From: Betaproteobacteria bacterium
GTDB lineage: Bacteria > Pseudomonadota > Gammaproteobacteria > Burkholderiales > SG8-39
Direction: 5' to 3'
DNA: 64,000 nucleotides
Assembly: GCA_016195915.1 (NCBI GenBank)
Contig: JACPYS010000004.1
Span: 62,001-126,000, forward strand
Shown: piece after piece, positions 26,474 through 34,949 of the stretch
Position numbering within the stretch: position 1 is the stretch's first letter
How the letters are laid out: each line of letters starts with the position of its first letter
Position numbers and translations under genes: made by a program
The notes under the pieces: generated by a model
Told to the model about the DNA's origin: nothing
What the model saw: the letters and a program-made list of their open reading frames with translations, nothing else
Databases searched by the model: none

Positions 26474-27603
26474 TTTGCCTCTCGCAAAGCAGTGCCAAGT
26501 GCAGCAAGCACTTCTTCAACCGCGATCTGCCGCATGCAATTGTCCGGCACATACGGGCATTTTTTCTCCACGCAAGGCACACAGGTCTGCGGTTTCTGGA
26601 TCACGACCGCTCGCGCTCCGGCCCGCCGGGGTCCGACCAGCGCAGCAAACGTGGGTGCATACAGGCCGACAACGGGCGTGCCCAGGGCGGCCGCCAGGTG
26701 CAGCACCCCGGTGTCGGGCGCAACCAGGCAAGCCGCGCCAGCGAGCGTGGCCGCAGCTTCTTCGATCGACTGCTCTCCGGCGAGAACCAGCACGCGATCC
26801 GCATCAAGTCCCGCGGTGAATTTCGACAGCGTATCGCGATCCCCGCCGGAGCCCGTGAGCACAAGCGCGTGATCAGGGAAATCGGCAAGCGCCTGGCCGA
26901 GGAACGAGCGTGCTTTTGAGGTGGGCCACACCTTGTAGGGATCCGCCGCGAACGCGTGATAGGCCCAATACCTGCGCCCGCCGATTCGCGCGGCGACTTG
27001 CCTTGCGACTCGCGCGCGCAGGCCCGGCGAAAGCACCATCCGCGGAGTGACCGTGGTGCGCGCTACGCCGAGCGTATCGAGCACGCGCAGCCGGTTTTCG
27101 ACGTAGTGCCAGCCCGCCACCGTGCGCTCGTCGGCCTGCCGATCGCGGTTTGAGAGAAGTTGCGTGTAGCGGGTGCCCTGCGTCGGCACGCGCACGATCC
27201 AGCGGCTGCCCGCGAGCAGCGCCATCGGGATGATGTCCGGGTCGTTGCCGTGCAGGATGACCGCGAGTTGCGGTGAGAAATCACGCAGTGAGGCGAGGGT
27301 GGCGAAAAACCGCCGGTACTTTCCGTAGTAGGGAATGACGCCGGAGAGGTCCGGATCGGCTGAAAAAAGGCCCGCCCAACTTTTGCGTATGAACAACCGG
27401 ATGTCGGCGCGCGGCAGCGCTGCACGCATGGCAGGAAACACCGGCGAAGAAAGGACCGCGTCGCCAAGACCCGTCGTCAGCACGAGCAGAATACGCGACA
27501 CGTTCGCGATTTCGAGCGTCGCGAGCGTCGCGACGCCGCCGGCTGCATGCGCGCGGCGCGTTGCATAGCGGGCCAGCAAGAGGTCTGCGAACGGGATATC
27601 CAT
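26470..27603 (-). CDS. GT9 heptosyltransferase-family protein
   Basis: This 377-residue protein begins with a basic leader. ILLVLTTGLGDAVLSSPVFP is the hallmark N-terminal strand and loop of ADP-heptose:LPS heptosyltransferases, and VAPDTGVLHLAAALGTPVVG is the donor-binding motif. The C-terminal QTCVPCVEKKCP cysteine cluster is common in WaaF-like members. It acts on the cytosolic side of the inner membrane in core synthesis. ATG 27603 follows the upstream GT by 8 bases. Confidence 0.9.
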   Translation of the reverse strand: MDIPFADLLLARYATRRAHAAGGVATLATLEIANVSRILLVLTTGLGDAVLSSPVFPAMRAALPRADIRLFIRKSWAGLFSADPDLSGVIPYYGKYRRFFATLASLRDFSPQLAVILHGNDPDIIPMALLAGSRWIVRVPTQGTRYTQLLSNRDRQADERTVAGWHYVENRLRVLDTLGVARTTVTPRMVLSPGLRARVARQVAARIGGRRYWAYHAFAADPYKVWPTSKARSFLGQALADFPDHALVLTGSGGDRDTLSKFTAGLDADRVLVLAGEQSIEEAAATLAGAACLVAPDTGVLHLAAALGTPVVGLYAPTFAALVGPRRAGARAVVIQKPQTCVPCVEKKCPYVPDNCMRQIAVEEVLAALGTALREAK

Positions 27604-27611
27604 CGACCGTC

Positions 27612-28730
27612 TCAGGCTGCGCCGGCGGGAGACGCGGCATCGGCGAAGACAGCTTCCATCCGGTCGAGCATCGTCTCGCGCGAGAAATGCGCGAGGGCGT
27701 GTTCGCGTGCGGCGTGACCCAGCCGCTCGCGCAGGGCGCGGTCGGGCTTGAGCCGCGCGATCGTCGCCGAGAGCGCCTTCGCATCGCGCGGCGCAACGAA
27801 AAGCCCGGTCTTTCCGTCGGCGACGATCTCGGTGATCGCGCCGACCGGTGTCGTCACGACCGGCAGGCCGCAGGCCATCGCCTGCTGGACCGCCTGGGGC
27901 ACGCCCTCGTTTGCATAGGAAGGCAGCGTGAACAGGTCGAGCGACTGGAACCACGGAACCGGGTCGGCCTGGTTGCCCGCGAACACCACGCTCTCCGCAA
28001 TGCCGAGCCTGGCGATCTGCTCGTGCAACGGGCCCCAGCCGGGCCCGTCGCCGACGATGACCAGCCGAATGTCCGGGTCGGCGAGTTGCGCCAAGGCTTC
28101 GACCAAGTATGCGTGTCCCTTCCAACTCCTCAGCGTGGCGACGATACCGACCAGGAACGCAGCGGCCGGCAGATCGAGACCGGCGCGCGCCGCGACGCGA
28201 TCACCGGGCAGAAAACGCGAGAGATCCACACCGGTGGGCACGGACTCGACGCGCCGCGGCGAGGCCCCCGTCGCGGCGATCACCTCCGCGCGCAGCGCTT
28301 CGCCGGTGGTGACGACGCGGCTGGCGGCGTGCGCATAAAGCCAGCGGGTGAACGCGCTTGTGGAGAGCGGCGCCGAGATATGGCGCGTGCGCACGATGGG
28401 CACGGCCTGCCCGCTCGCGCGCACCGCCAGGCTGGCAAGCCAGGAATCGGTCGAGCTGTGTGTGTTGATCACATCCGGACGGTGGCGTTTGAGCCATCCG
28501 GTCAGCGCGAACAGCCCGCGCAGGCTCTTGCGCGAGATCGGCAGCTGCGTCACCGAGATTCCGCGCTTGCGGGCCTCTTCACGGATGCGCGCCTCTGGCG
28601 CGCACAGCAGCTGCACCGAATGTCCTCGCGCCGCTAGCCCCGCCGATTCCTCGAGAACGCGGATTTCCTGCCAGCCCCAGCCGCAGGAGGACTCGGTGTG
28701 GACGATCGACAGCCGCCGCACGGCATTCAC
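27612..28730 (-). CDS. Glycosyltransferase family 4
   Basis: This 372-residue GT4 shows SSCGWGWQEIRVLEESAGLA near the start, TRHISAPLS, ESVPTGVDLSRFLPG, VATLRSWKGHAYLVEAL and NEGVPQAVQQAMACGLPVVT. All key elements are present. GTG at 28730 overlaps the msbA stop (GTGA), which decides the start. WQE-type enzymes of this kind are frequent in LPS core clusters. Confidence 0.9.
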   Translation of the reverse strand: MNAVRRLSIVHTESSCGWGWQEIRVLEESAGLAARGHSVQLLCAPEARIREEARKRGISVTQLPISRKSLRGLFALTGWLKRHRPDVINTHSSTDSWLASLAVRASGQAVPIVRTRHISAPLSTSAFTRWLYAHAASRVVTTGEALRAEVIAATGASPRRVESVPTGVDLSRFLPGDRVAARAGLDLPAAAFLVGIVATLRSWKGHAYLVEALAQLADPDIRLVIVGDGPGWGPLHEQIARLGIAESVVFAGNQADPVPWFQSLDLFTLPSYANEGVPQAVQQAMACGLPVVTTPVGAITEIVADGKTGLFVAPRDAKALSATIARLKPDRALRERLGHAAREHALAHFSRETMLDRMEAVFADAASPAGAA

Positions 28731-30508
28731 CCGGCGACCAACGCCTCGTCGCGGTCGAGCGCGAACTGTATGCGGTACAGGCGGGCGTAGGTCCCGTTCG
28801 CCGCGAGCAGTTCGGCGTGCGGCCCGGACTCCACGATGCGTCCCCTCGCAAGCACGACGATACGATCCGCGTTTTCGATGGTGGAAAGGCGATGTGCGAT
28901 CACGATCGTGGTGCGGTTCTTCATCAGCGTCTCGAGTGCCTCCTGCACCAGGCGCTCGGATTCCGAATCGAGCGCCGAGGTGGCTTCGTCGAGAATCAGG
29001 ATCGGCGCATCCTTGAGCAGCGCCCGTGCGATCGCCAGACGCTGGCGCTGGCCGCCCGACAGGCGCAGCCCGTTCTCGCCGATCAGCGTGCCCAGGCCCT
29101 CGGGTGTTTCGCGTATGAACTCCATCGCATGCGCCGCCTCGGCCGAGCGCACGATCTCCGCTTCGCTTGCTCCTGCGCGCGCGCCGTAGGCGATATTCGC
29201 GGCAATGCTGTCATTGAACAGCACCACATCCTGCGAGACCAGCGCGATGTTGGCGCGCAAGCTGGCAAGCGCCGCAGTGGCGATGTCCTCGCAGTCGACG
29301 AGGATCCGGCCCGCGCTTGGCTCGTAGAAGCGCGGCAGCAGGTTGGCGAGCGTTGTCTTCCCGCTGCCGGATGCGCCCACCAGCGCAACGCGCTCGCCCG
29401 GCTGGACGCGAAAACTCACCGACTCGAGCGCCGCGTTCGTGCGCGCCGGGTACGAAAAGCTCACGCGCTCGAACTCGATTGCGCCGGCGACGCGCCCGAG
29501 AGAACGTGTGCCGTGGTCGATTTCAGGCGGCTCGTCGAGCAGGCCGAACACACTTTCGGCGGCGGCCAGCCCCCGCTGCAGCGGTACGTTGATGTCGGTC
29601 AGCCGGCGCATCGGTGCAAGCAGCATCAGCATCGCCGTGATGAAGGAGACAAAGGCGCCGATCGTGGTCTCGCCGGCCGATGACTGGCGGATCGCGATGT
29701 AAACGATGGTCGCGAGCGCCAGTGAGCCCAGTAGTTGCACCATCGGCATCGACGCGGCCGCTGCGACCGTCTGGCGCATGTTGAATCCGCGCAGGGCGTT
29801 GTTCTCGCGATGGAACCGATCGGATTCGTAACGCTCGCCGCCGAACAGTTTCACCACCTTGTGGCACTCGATCGTCTCCTCGAGCACGTGGGCGACGTTA
29901 CCGGTCGCGCGCTGCGCGCCGCGGCTCATTTCGCGCAGCCTTCCCGAGAACATGCGCACCACCAGCGCCACGCAGGGGATGACCGCGAACGCGATCAGCG
30001 TCAGCGTCCAGTTGAGGTAGAGCAGCCAGCCCAGCAGCCCCAGCACCGCGAGTGCGTCCTTCACCAGCACGCTCAGCACGCTGGTAGCCGCCGCCGTGAC
30101 GCCGTTCACATCGTAGGCGATGCGCGAGAGCAGCATCCCCGAGGACTGGTCGTCGAAGAACCGCGTCGGCAGGCGCACGAGATGGCGGAACATCACGTCG
30201 CGCAAGTCCATCACGATGCGGTTCGACACCCAGGCGAGCGTATAGGAACTGACGAACGTCAACACGCCGCGCAGGACGAACACGCCGACGATGGCGAGCG
30301 GAATTGCCAGCGGATGCCACGGCGAGTTGCCGGAAAAACTGCCATCGAGCATCGGCTTCATCAGCGCCGGAAACAGCGGCTCGGTGGCACCGACCAACAC
30401 CATGGTCACCAGCGCGAGCGCAAATACCTTCCAGTGCGGCCGCACGTAGGAGAGCAGCCGCAGGTAGAGCTCGCGACTGGGGTAGCGGCTCAGGGATGCG
30501 GCAGGCAT
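28727..30508 (-). CDS. msbA: Lipid A/LPS flippase ABC transporter MsbA
   Basis: This 593-residue half-transporter has six membrane helices in residues 20-310. The ATPase domain has Walker A GASGSGKTT (378-386), signature LSGGQ (483-487) and Walker B ILILDEATS. It flips lipid A-core to the periplasmic face. Its ATG overlaps the vapC TGA by one base (TGATG), so the toxin-antitoxin pair has been fitted into the reading chain directly ahead of an essential gene. Confidence 0.95.
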   Translation of the reverse strand: MPAASLSRYPSRELYLRLLSYVRPHWKVFALALVTMVLVGATEPLFPALMKPMLDGSFSGNSPWHPLAIPLAIVGVFVLRGVLTFVSSYTLAWVSNRIVMDLRDVMFRHLVRLPTRFFDDQSSGMLLSRIAYDVNGVTAAATSVLSVLVKDALAVLGLLGWLLYLNWTLTLIAFAVIPCVALVVRMFSGRLREMSRGAQRATGNVAHVLEETIECHKVVKLFGGERYESDRFHRENNALRGFNMRQTVAAAASMPMVQLLGSLALATIVYIAIRQSSAGETTIGAFVSFITAMLMLLAPMRRLTDINVPLQRGLAAAESVFGLLDEPPEIDHGTRSLGRVAGAIEFERVSFSYPARTNAALESVSFRVQPGERVALVGASGSGKTTLANLLPRFYEPSAGRILVDCEDIATAALASLRANIALVSQDVVLFNDSIAANIAYGARAGASEAEIVRSAEAAHAMEFIRETPEGLGTLIGENGLRLSGGQRQRLAIARALLKDAPILILDEATSALDSESERLVQEALETLMKNRTTIVIAHRLSTIENADRIVVLARGRIVESGPHAELLAANGTYARLYRIQFALDRDEALVAG

Positions 30509-30927
30509 CAGGACCGCGCGGGATTTCGTTGGATCCAGTTCTCGACCGCAAGCCCCGGAACAAGCGAGAAATGGCGCACATTTCCGGTCACCACCGTCGC
30601 GCCGATGCTTGTCGCGTGCGCCGCAATGAGCGTGTCAATCGGGCCGATCGGCGACCTGCGCAAGGCCAGCCGCACCCTGCCATAGGCTTTCGCGGCGCTC
30701 TCCTCGAACGGCACGATCGCAAACTGCATCATCAGGTGCACGATCCGGGCGAATTTGGCGGCCGCGTTGGTACTGTTGGCGGCCATGAATTGAATCTCGG
30801 CAAAGGAGATCGCGGACACCAGGATCTGCCCGTAGCGCTTGCCTTCACAACGCTCGAGAATTCCCTCGTGGCCCGACCGGCGGTGGATCATCCACGAACA
30901 AGTGTCCGTGTCGAGCATGTACCGCAT
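30508..30927 (-). CDS. vapC: VapC-type PIN-domain toxin
   Basis: This 139-residue PIN-domain ribonuclease has MRYMLDTDTCSWMI (Asp6/Asp8), SAISFAEIQF (Glu), PIGPIDTLIAAHA (Asp) and TGNVRHFSLV. The acidic catalytic residues look complete, so the toxin should be active. It follows vapB by 6 bases and shares one base with msbA. Confidence 0.93.
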   Translation of the reverse strand: MRYMLDTDTCSWMIHRRSGHEGILERCEGKRYGQILVSAISFAEIQFMAANSTNAAAKFARIVHLMMQFAIVPFEESAAKAYGRVRLALRRSPIGPIDTLIAAHATSIGATVVTGNVRHFSLVPGLAVENWIQRNPARS

Positions 30928-30933
30928 GCCGGA

Positions 30934-31164
30934 CTATTTCGCTCGCCGGTCGTTCCTGCGGGGTTGCGCGCGCGGCGCAAGGCGGACCGGGCCGAGCTCG
31001 TCGAGGGCGGCCTCGAGGTCCTTGCGCCGATGCACCTTCGGGATCAGCATCACCATCCCGCCGTAACGCTTCACGATGACCTCGCGTCCAGGCACGCGGA
31101 ACTCCTTCGGCAGGCGGACAGCCTGGCTGCTGCCGTTCCTGAACAGCTTGGCGGTGCGTTCCAT
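30934..31164 (-). CDS. vapB: VapB-type antitoxin (AbrB/SpoVT fold)
   Basis: This 76-residue protein begins MERTAKLFRNGSSQAVRLPK, the DNA-binding swapped-hairpin AbrB pattern. EFRVPGREVIVKRYGGMVML follows, and a basic tail probably wraps around VapC. It is preceded by its own inverted-repeat operator and a TATAAT box. Confidence 0.93.
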   Translation of the reverse strand: MERTAKLFRNGSSQAVRLPKEFRVPGREVIVKRYGGMVMLIPKVHRRKDLEAALDELGPVRLAPRAQPRRNDRRAK

Positions 31165-31176
31165 GGTCTCACCCGA

Positions 31177-31204
31177 TGTCTATGCCCCGTATAGACAAAT
31201 TATA
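31177..31204 (-). promoter_or_regulatory. vapBC promoter -10 and operator
   Basis: TATAAT reads on the minus strand at 31199-31204. The inverted repeat TGTCTAT-7 bases-ATAGACA (31177-31197) lies between it and the vapB start, where VapB would repress its own operon. No convincing -35 box was seen. Confidence 0.7.
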
Positions 31205-31212
31205 ACACTGCC

Positions 31213-32301
31213 CTACTGCACAAGACCCCGATAGAGCGCGAGCAGCCGAGCTGCCATGGCTTCGATCGTGTGTGGCTCGACGGCCGCACGCGCGGCTTCG
31301 CCCGCGCGCCCGAGCTGCGAGCGATCCTCGAGCAGGTCGAGCGCGTCGCATAGTGCCGCGGCATTCCGCGCCGGGACGATCCAGCCGCTTTTACCGTGCT
31401 TCACCAGCTCCGCCGCGCCGCATTGGTCGCTCACGATCGCCGGCAGGCCCATCGCCATCGCCTCCAACACCACGTTCGGAAACGGATCGTAGAGCGTCGG
31501 CAGCACCAACACATCGGCCGCGGCGTAGTGCGGACGCACGTCTTCGACCCCGCCCACGAAGGTGACACGCCGGTCGATCTTTAGCGAACGCGTCAGTGCG
31601 GCAAAACGCGGCAACTCCCGATCCCGTCCAACCACGACGAGCGTGAGCGGCAGGCGCGAGCGCGCCATCGCGGTGAGCACGGTGTCGAGGCCCTTGCGCG
31701 CGAAACCCGAGCCTGCGAACACAAGGGCGATGTCCCCGCCGTTTCGCCGCACCCGCTCGCGCGGGTGAAAGTGCACGGTGTCGACGCCGTTGTAGATCAC
31801 GTGCAGCTTGTCTTCGGCGATCGCGAAATGCCGAAGTATCTCGGCGCGCACCATGTTCGAGTTGCAGATCACGGCGCGCAGCGCCGGGTGCTCGAACATC
31901 GACTTCTCGGCGGCGCGCACGTAACGGTGGTACGGGTTGAGCGCGATCGAGAGCCGTTCGAACGGCGAAGCGTGCCGCGCGCGATGCTCCAGCCACTGTC
32001 GGTGCACGCCATCGCCCGCCCGGTAGATGCTCGCGCCAGGAATGCGCTCGTGGGACTGCACCAGTGCGAAGCCGGCGTGCTGCCATGCAGCGCGCGCGGC
32101 GCGCGCAAAGCCCGCGTCGCGCCACCACCGTCCGATGTAGAACGGGTCCACCAGCATCACGCGCCGCGCATCGCCGCTCCACGCGCGCGAGATGACCGTG
32201 ACATCGGCACCCTCGCGCTCCAGCGCGGCGACCGCGCGTTCGACGAAGCGTTCCGCCCCGCCGTAAGGGTTGTAGCGCTGGCGCACCAACGCGAGCTTCA
32301 T
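31213..32301 (-). CDS. GT4 LPS core glycosyltransferase (WaaG-like)
   Basis: This 362-residue enzyme begins MKLALVRQRYNPYGGAERFV, with the donor-loop GGAER, and continues VIYNGVDTVHF. SGFARKGLDTVLTAMA and DPFPNVVLEAMAMGLPAIV complete the GT4 signature. The GFARKG pattern is typical of WaaG, the first glucosyltransferase of the LPS core, which fits its place beside heptosyltransferases. The exact sugar is not proven. Confidence 0.88.
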   Translation of the reverse strand: MKLALVRQRYNPYGGAERFVERAVAALEREGADVTVISRAWSGDARRVMLVDPFYIGRWWRDAGFARAARAAWQHAGFALVQSHERIPGASIYRAGDGVHRQWLEHRARHASPFERLSIALNPYHRYVRAAEKSMFEHPALRAVICNSNMVRAEILRHFAIAEDKLHVIYNGVDTVHFHPRERVRRNGGDIALVFAGSGFARKGLDTVLTAMARSRLPLTLVVVGRDRELPRFAALTRSLKIDRRVTFVGGVEDVRPHYAAADVLVLPTLYDPFPNVVLEAMAMGLPAIVSDQCGAAELVKHGKSGWIVPARNAAALCDALDLLEDRSQLGRAGEAARAAVEPHTIEAMAARLLALYRGLVQ

Positions 32302-32317
32302 TGCCCGGCCACCGAAT

Positions 32318-33400
32318 TCACGCCAGCTGCAACAGCCGCTCGGCTGCCGCGAACACGCGCTCCACCGGGAGCGTGGTGAGGCATTCGCTCACCTTGCCGC
32401 CGCCGCATCCGTCGCGGCCGCAGGGACGGCAGGGGTGCGCATCGCTCGCGACCACCGCGTGCGCAACGCGCCACGGCCCCCACTCGAATTCACCGCTCGG
32501 GCCGAACAACGCCACCACCGGCGTGCCGAGCGCGGCGGCGAGATGCATCGGCATCGAATCCACCCCGACGAACAGTTTTGCCTGTCCGATCAGCGCCGCC
32601 AGCTCGCGCACGGAAAGTTTGCCCGCAAGGTTGACGACCGTCGCGCGCGCGCGTTCGACGATCTCCGCCACCAGCGCGAGTTCTTCCGCATCCGGCGCGG
32701 CGCTCACCAGAACGCGCAAGCCGCGTGCCGCGAGTCGATCGATGAGCTCCGCGTTGGCCTGGGCGGTCCAGCACTTGAAACTCCAGCGCGAAGCCGGATG
32801 GAGATGCACAAACTCGCGCGCGCGCAAACCGTGCTCGGCGAGCAATTCCCGCGCACGCTGCTCGGCCTGCGCTCCGGGAACGTAGACCAGGTTGCGCACG
32901 TCTTGCGCTGGCTGCACGCCGATGCGCCGCAACGCATCGAGGTTCCACTCGACCATGTGCAGCCGCGCGTTGAGCGGCAGCGCGAAGCGGTGGCTGAAGC
33001 TGCGCTTCCAGAAGCGGCTGCGGCCCGAATATCCCGGCGCGACCGCGTAGCGGACGCCGAGCGTGCGTGCCAGCCAGGCGCCGCGCGGGTGCTCCGAAAG
33101 ATGCACGATCAGATCGTAGCCGCGCGACCTGAGTTGGCGGTACAGCTGCCATTCGGGACCCAGCCGCGCAAATCCGGCCTCGCGCCATCCGCGCCCGACG
33201 GTATGCACGTGCGCGATCGCCGGGTGGTGTTCGAGCATCGGCGCGGTGTCGTCGTACACCAGCGCGTCGATTTCCAGATGCGGCGCCTGCGCCTTCAACG
33301 CGCTGAACACGGGGGAGGCCAGCAGCACGTCGCCGTGGTGTCGCAGTTTCACCACCAGCGCGCGGCGCAGTTCATCGAGCGGGACGGCGTCTTCGAGCAT
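32318..33400 (-). CDS. LPS heptosyltransferase III-like (GT9)
   Basis: This protein (about 360 residues) has ALVVKLRHHGDVLLASPVFS, HPASRWSFKCW, VGVDSMPMHLAAALGTPVVA and a C-terminal CRPCGRDGCGGGKVSECL cluster, which together are typical of WaaQ-type enzymes. ATG 33400 is preferred because the homologous N-terminus starts shortly after it; a start at 33463 is possible. It is the first gene of the LPS block on this strand, 34 bases after the BtuF-like gene. Confidence 0.9.
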   Translation of the reverse strand: MLEDAVPLDELRRALVVKLRHHGDVLLASPVFSALKAQAPHLEIDALVYDDTAPMLEHHPAIAHVHTVGRGWREAGFARLGPEWQLYRQLRSRGYDLIVHLSEHPRGAWLARTLGVRYAVAPGYSGRSRFWKRSFSHRFALPLNARLHMVEWNLDALRRIGVQPAQDVRNLVYVPGAQAEQRARELLAEHGLRAREFVHLHPASRWSFKCWTAQANAELIDRLAARGLRVLVSAAPDAEELALVAEIVERARATVVNLAGKLSVRELAALIGQAKLFVGVDSMPMHLAAALGTPVVALFGPSGEFEWGPWRVAHAVVASDAHPCRPCGRDGCGGGKVSECLTTLPVERVFAAAERLLQLA

Positions 33401-33434
33401 GCTGCGAAGATAGCATGCTCCGCCGGGCGTCCGT

Positions 33435-34265
33435 TTAGCGGCGAACCGCTGAGCGCAACGCAACCCAAGCCGCGATGCGATCGTGCAGATGCCTCACGCC
33501 GTCGGTAAGCGCGGCCGGGCCGGGCTGCAGGATGTCCGCGGACTTGATCTCGAAGAGCTGAGCGTCGCGCACTGCCGGAATCGTGTCCCAACCCGGCCGC
33601 GCCCGCACCGCGTCCGGGCGGAACTTCTTGCCGCACCATGAACCGAAGATGATGTCCGGCGCTCGCCGCACGACCTCTTTCGGATCCGCGATGATGCGTC
33701 CGCCGGCGCCGGGTGAGCGGGAGAGTTCCGTAAAGCTGTCTTCGCCTCCTGCGATACCGACCAGCTCGGAGACCCAACCGATGCCCGAGATCATGGGTTG
33801 GTCCCATTCTTCGAAATACACTTGAGGGCGTACCGCGAACTTGCTCGCCTGGCCGCGAATTCGCTCAAGTCCGGCGCCGAGTTCGGCAATCAGTTTGTCC
33901 CCGCGCTCGGTCGCGCCCACCAACGCCGCAAGCGCGCGGATCATGCCGAGAATCTCGACCACCGATCGCTGATTGAAGACCAGGACATTCAGCCCGCACT
34001 TGATCAGGTCGCGCGCGATGTCGGCTTGAATATCGGAGAAACCGATTACCAGGTCGGGACCGAGCGCGAGAATCTTGTCAGTCCGCGCGGTTGTGAACGC
34101 GGATATGCGCGGCTTCTCGCGCCGCGCGCGCGCCGGACGCACGGTGTAGCCCGAGATCCCGACAATGCGGCGCTCTTCTCCGAGGAGATAGAGCGTTTCC
34201 GTGGTCTCCTCGGTGAGGCAGACGATGCGCGAAGGCAACGACGCTTCAGCGCTCAGGGAGGACAT
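33435..34265 (-). CDS. BtuF-like substrate-binding protein without signal peptide
   Basis: This protein (about 276 residues) has the BtuF/helical-backbone receptor layout. The N-lobe reads RIVCLTEETTETLYLLGEE and ALGPDLVIGFSD, a long linker helix runs near LGMIRALAALV, and the C-lobe reads VYFEEWDQPMISG and DIIFGSWCGKKF. Starting at 34265 (or 34271) there is no hydrophobic leader, so it should stay in the cytosol, unlike classical BtuF. It overlaps the PP-loop ATPase gene by 20 bases and belongs to the riboswitch-led B12 operon. Cobalamin or cobinamide is the likely ligand by context. Confidence 0.82.
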   Translation of the reverse strand: MSSLSAEASLPSRIVCLTEETTETLYLLGEERRIVGISGYTVRPARARREKPRISAFTTARTDKILALGPDLVIGFSDIQADIARDLIKCGLNVLVFNQRSVVEILGMIRALAALVGATERGDKLIAELGAGLERIRGQASKFAVRPQVYFEEWDQPMISGIGWVSELVGIAGGEDSFTELSRSPGAGGRIIADPKEVVRRAPDIIFGSWCGKKFRPDAVRARPGWDTIPAVRDAQLFEIKSADILQPGPAALTDGVRHLHDRIAAWVALRSAVRR

Positions 34266-34920
34266 CGGCATGGCAGAAGCGGCCGTCTCTTCGCACCTCC
34301 CCCGTTTGTACGGGAACCGCGTGCGCGAACATCGGACCTTCGTAGCAGAAGGTGTGAAATTCCCCGTTCTCTCCACAGCGATCAACGCCGGAGGGCAGTT
34401 CGTCGAGCAAAGCCTCATCGAACCGGCGCCCGGCGAACCGCGCGTCGAGCTGGCTGGTGTCCACGCACGTCAGCACGGCGCCCAACCCGACGGCTAGCAT
34501 CTGCCGTGCCAGCGCGGACGTGCGTTCCGGCGCGCTCCAGATGGGAAACAGCGGATCGAGGCCACTGCCTGCGAGAAGGCGAACACGATACTCGCGGATG
34601 TCGCTCAGAAAGAGATCGCCGAACGCTACGTGCGTAATGCCGCAAGACTTTGCTTTGGCGAAAACGTCTGCCATGCGCCGCTCATATTCGTCATTCGGAC
34701 AAGGTGAGGGGAGCGCGACGTCCCAGAGCGGCAGTCCGGCGGCCGCCGACTGCGCGGTGACGAGTTCGCGGCGCACCTCATGGACGGCCACCCGGCCGCC
34801 CGCTTCCGCAAATGCCGTCAGCAGCCCGACGATCTGCGTGTCAGGCTGCTGGCGCAATACGTGCAACGTCCAGGCGCTGTCCTTGCCTGAACTCCAGGAG
34901 AGAAGAACGCATTTGCTCAT
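34246..34920 (-). CDS. DUF71/Dph6-like PP-loop ATPase, predicted B12-linked
   Basis: This 224-residue ATP-pyrophosphatase has PP-loop SWSSGKDSAW (residues 8-17). The DUF71/COG2102 features GLLTAF, GDLFLSDIREYR, LDPLFPIW and CGENGEFHTF are present. The eukaryotic/archaeal enzyme amidates diphthine, which bacteria lack. Comparative genomics has predicted a separate bacterial DUF71 group in B12 salvage, and the present position between btuB and a btuF-like gene agrees. The reaction is unknown. Confidence 0.88.
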   Translation of the reverse strand: MSKCVLLSWSSGKDSAWTLHVLRQQPDTQIVGLLTAFAEAGGRVAVHEVRRELVTAQSAAAGLPLWDVALPSPCPNDEYERRMADVFAKAKSCGITHVAFGDLFLSDIREYRVRLLAGSGLDPLFPIWSAPERTSALARQMLAVGLGAVLTCVDTSQLDARFAGRRFDEALLDELPSGVDRCGENGEFHTFCYEGPMFAHAVPVQTGEVRRDGRFCHADVLPER

Positions 34921-34949
34921 GACTATACGCTCAGCTCGCGCTCATCCAG

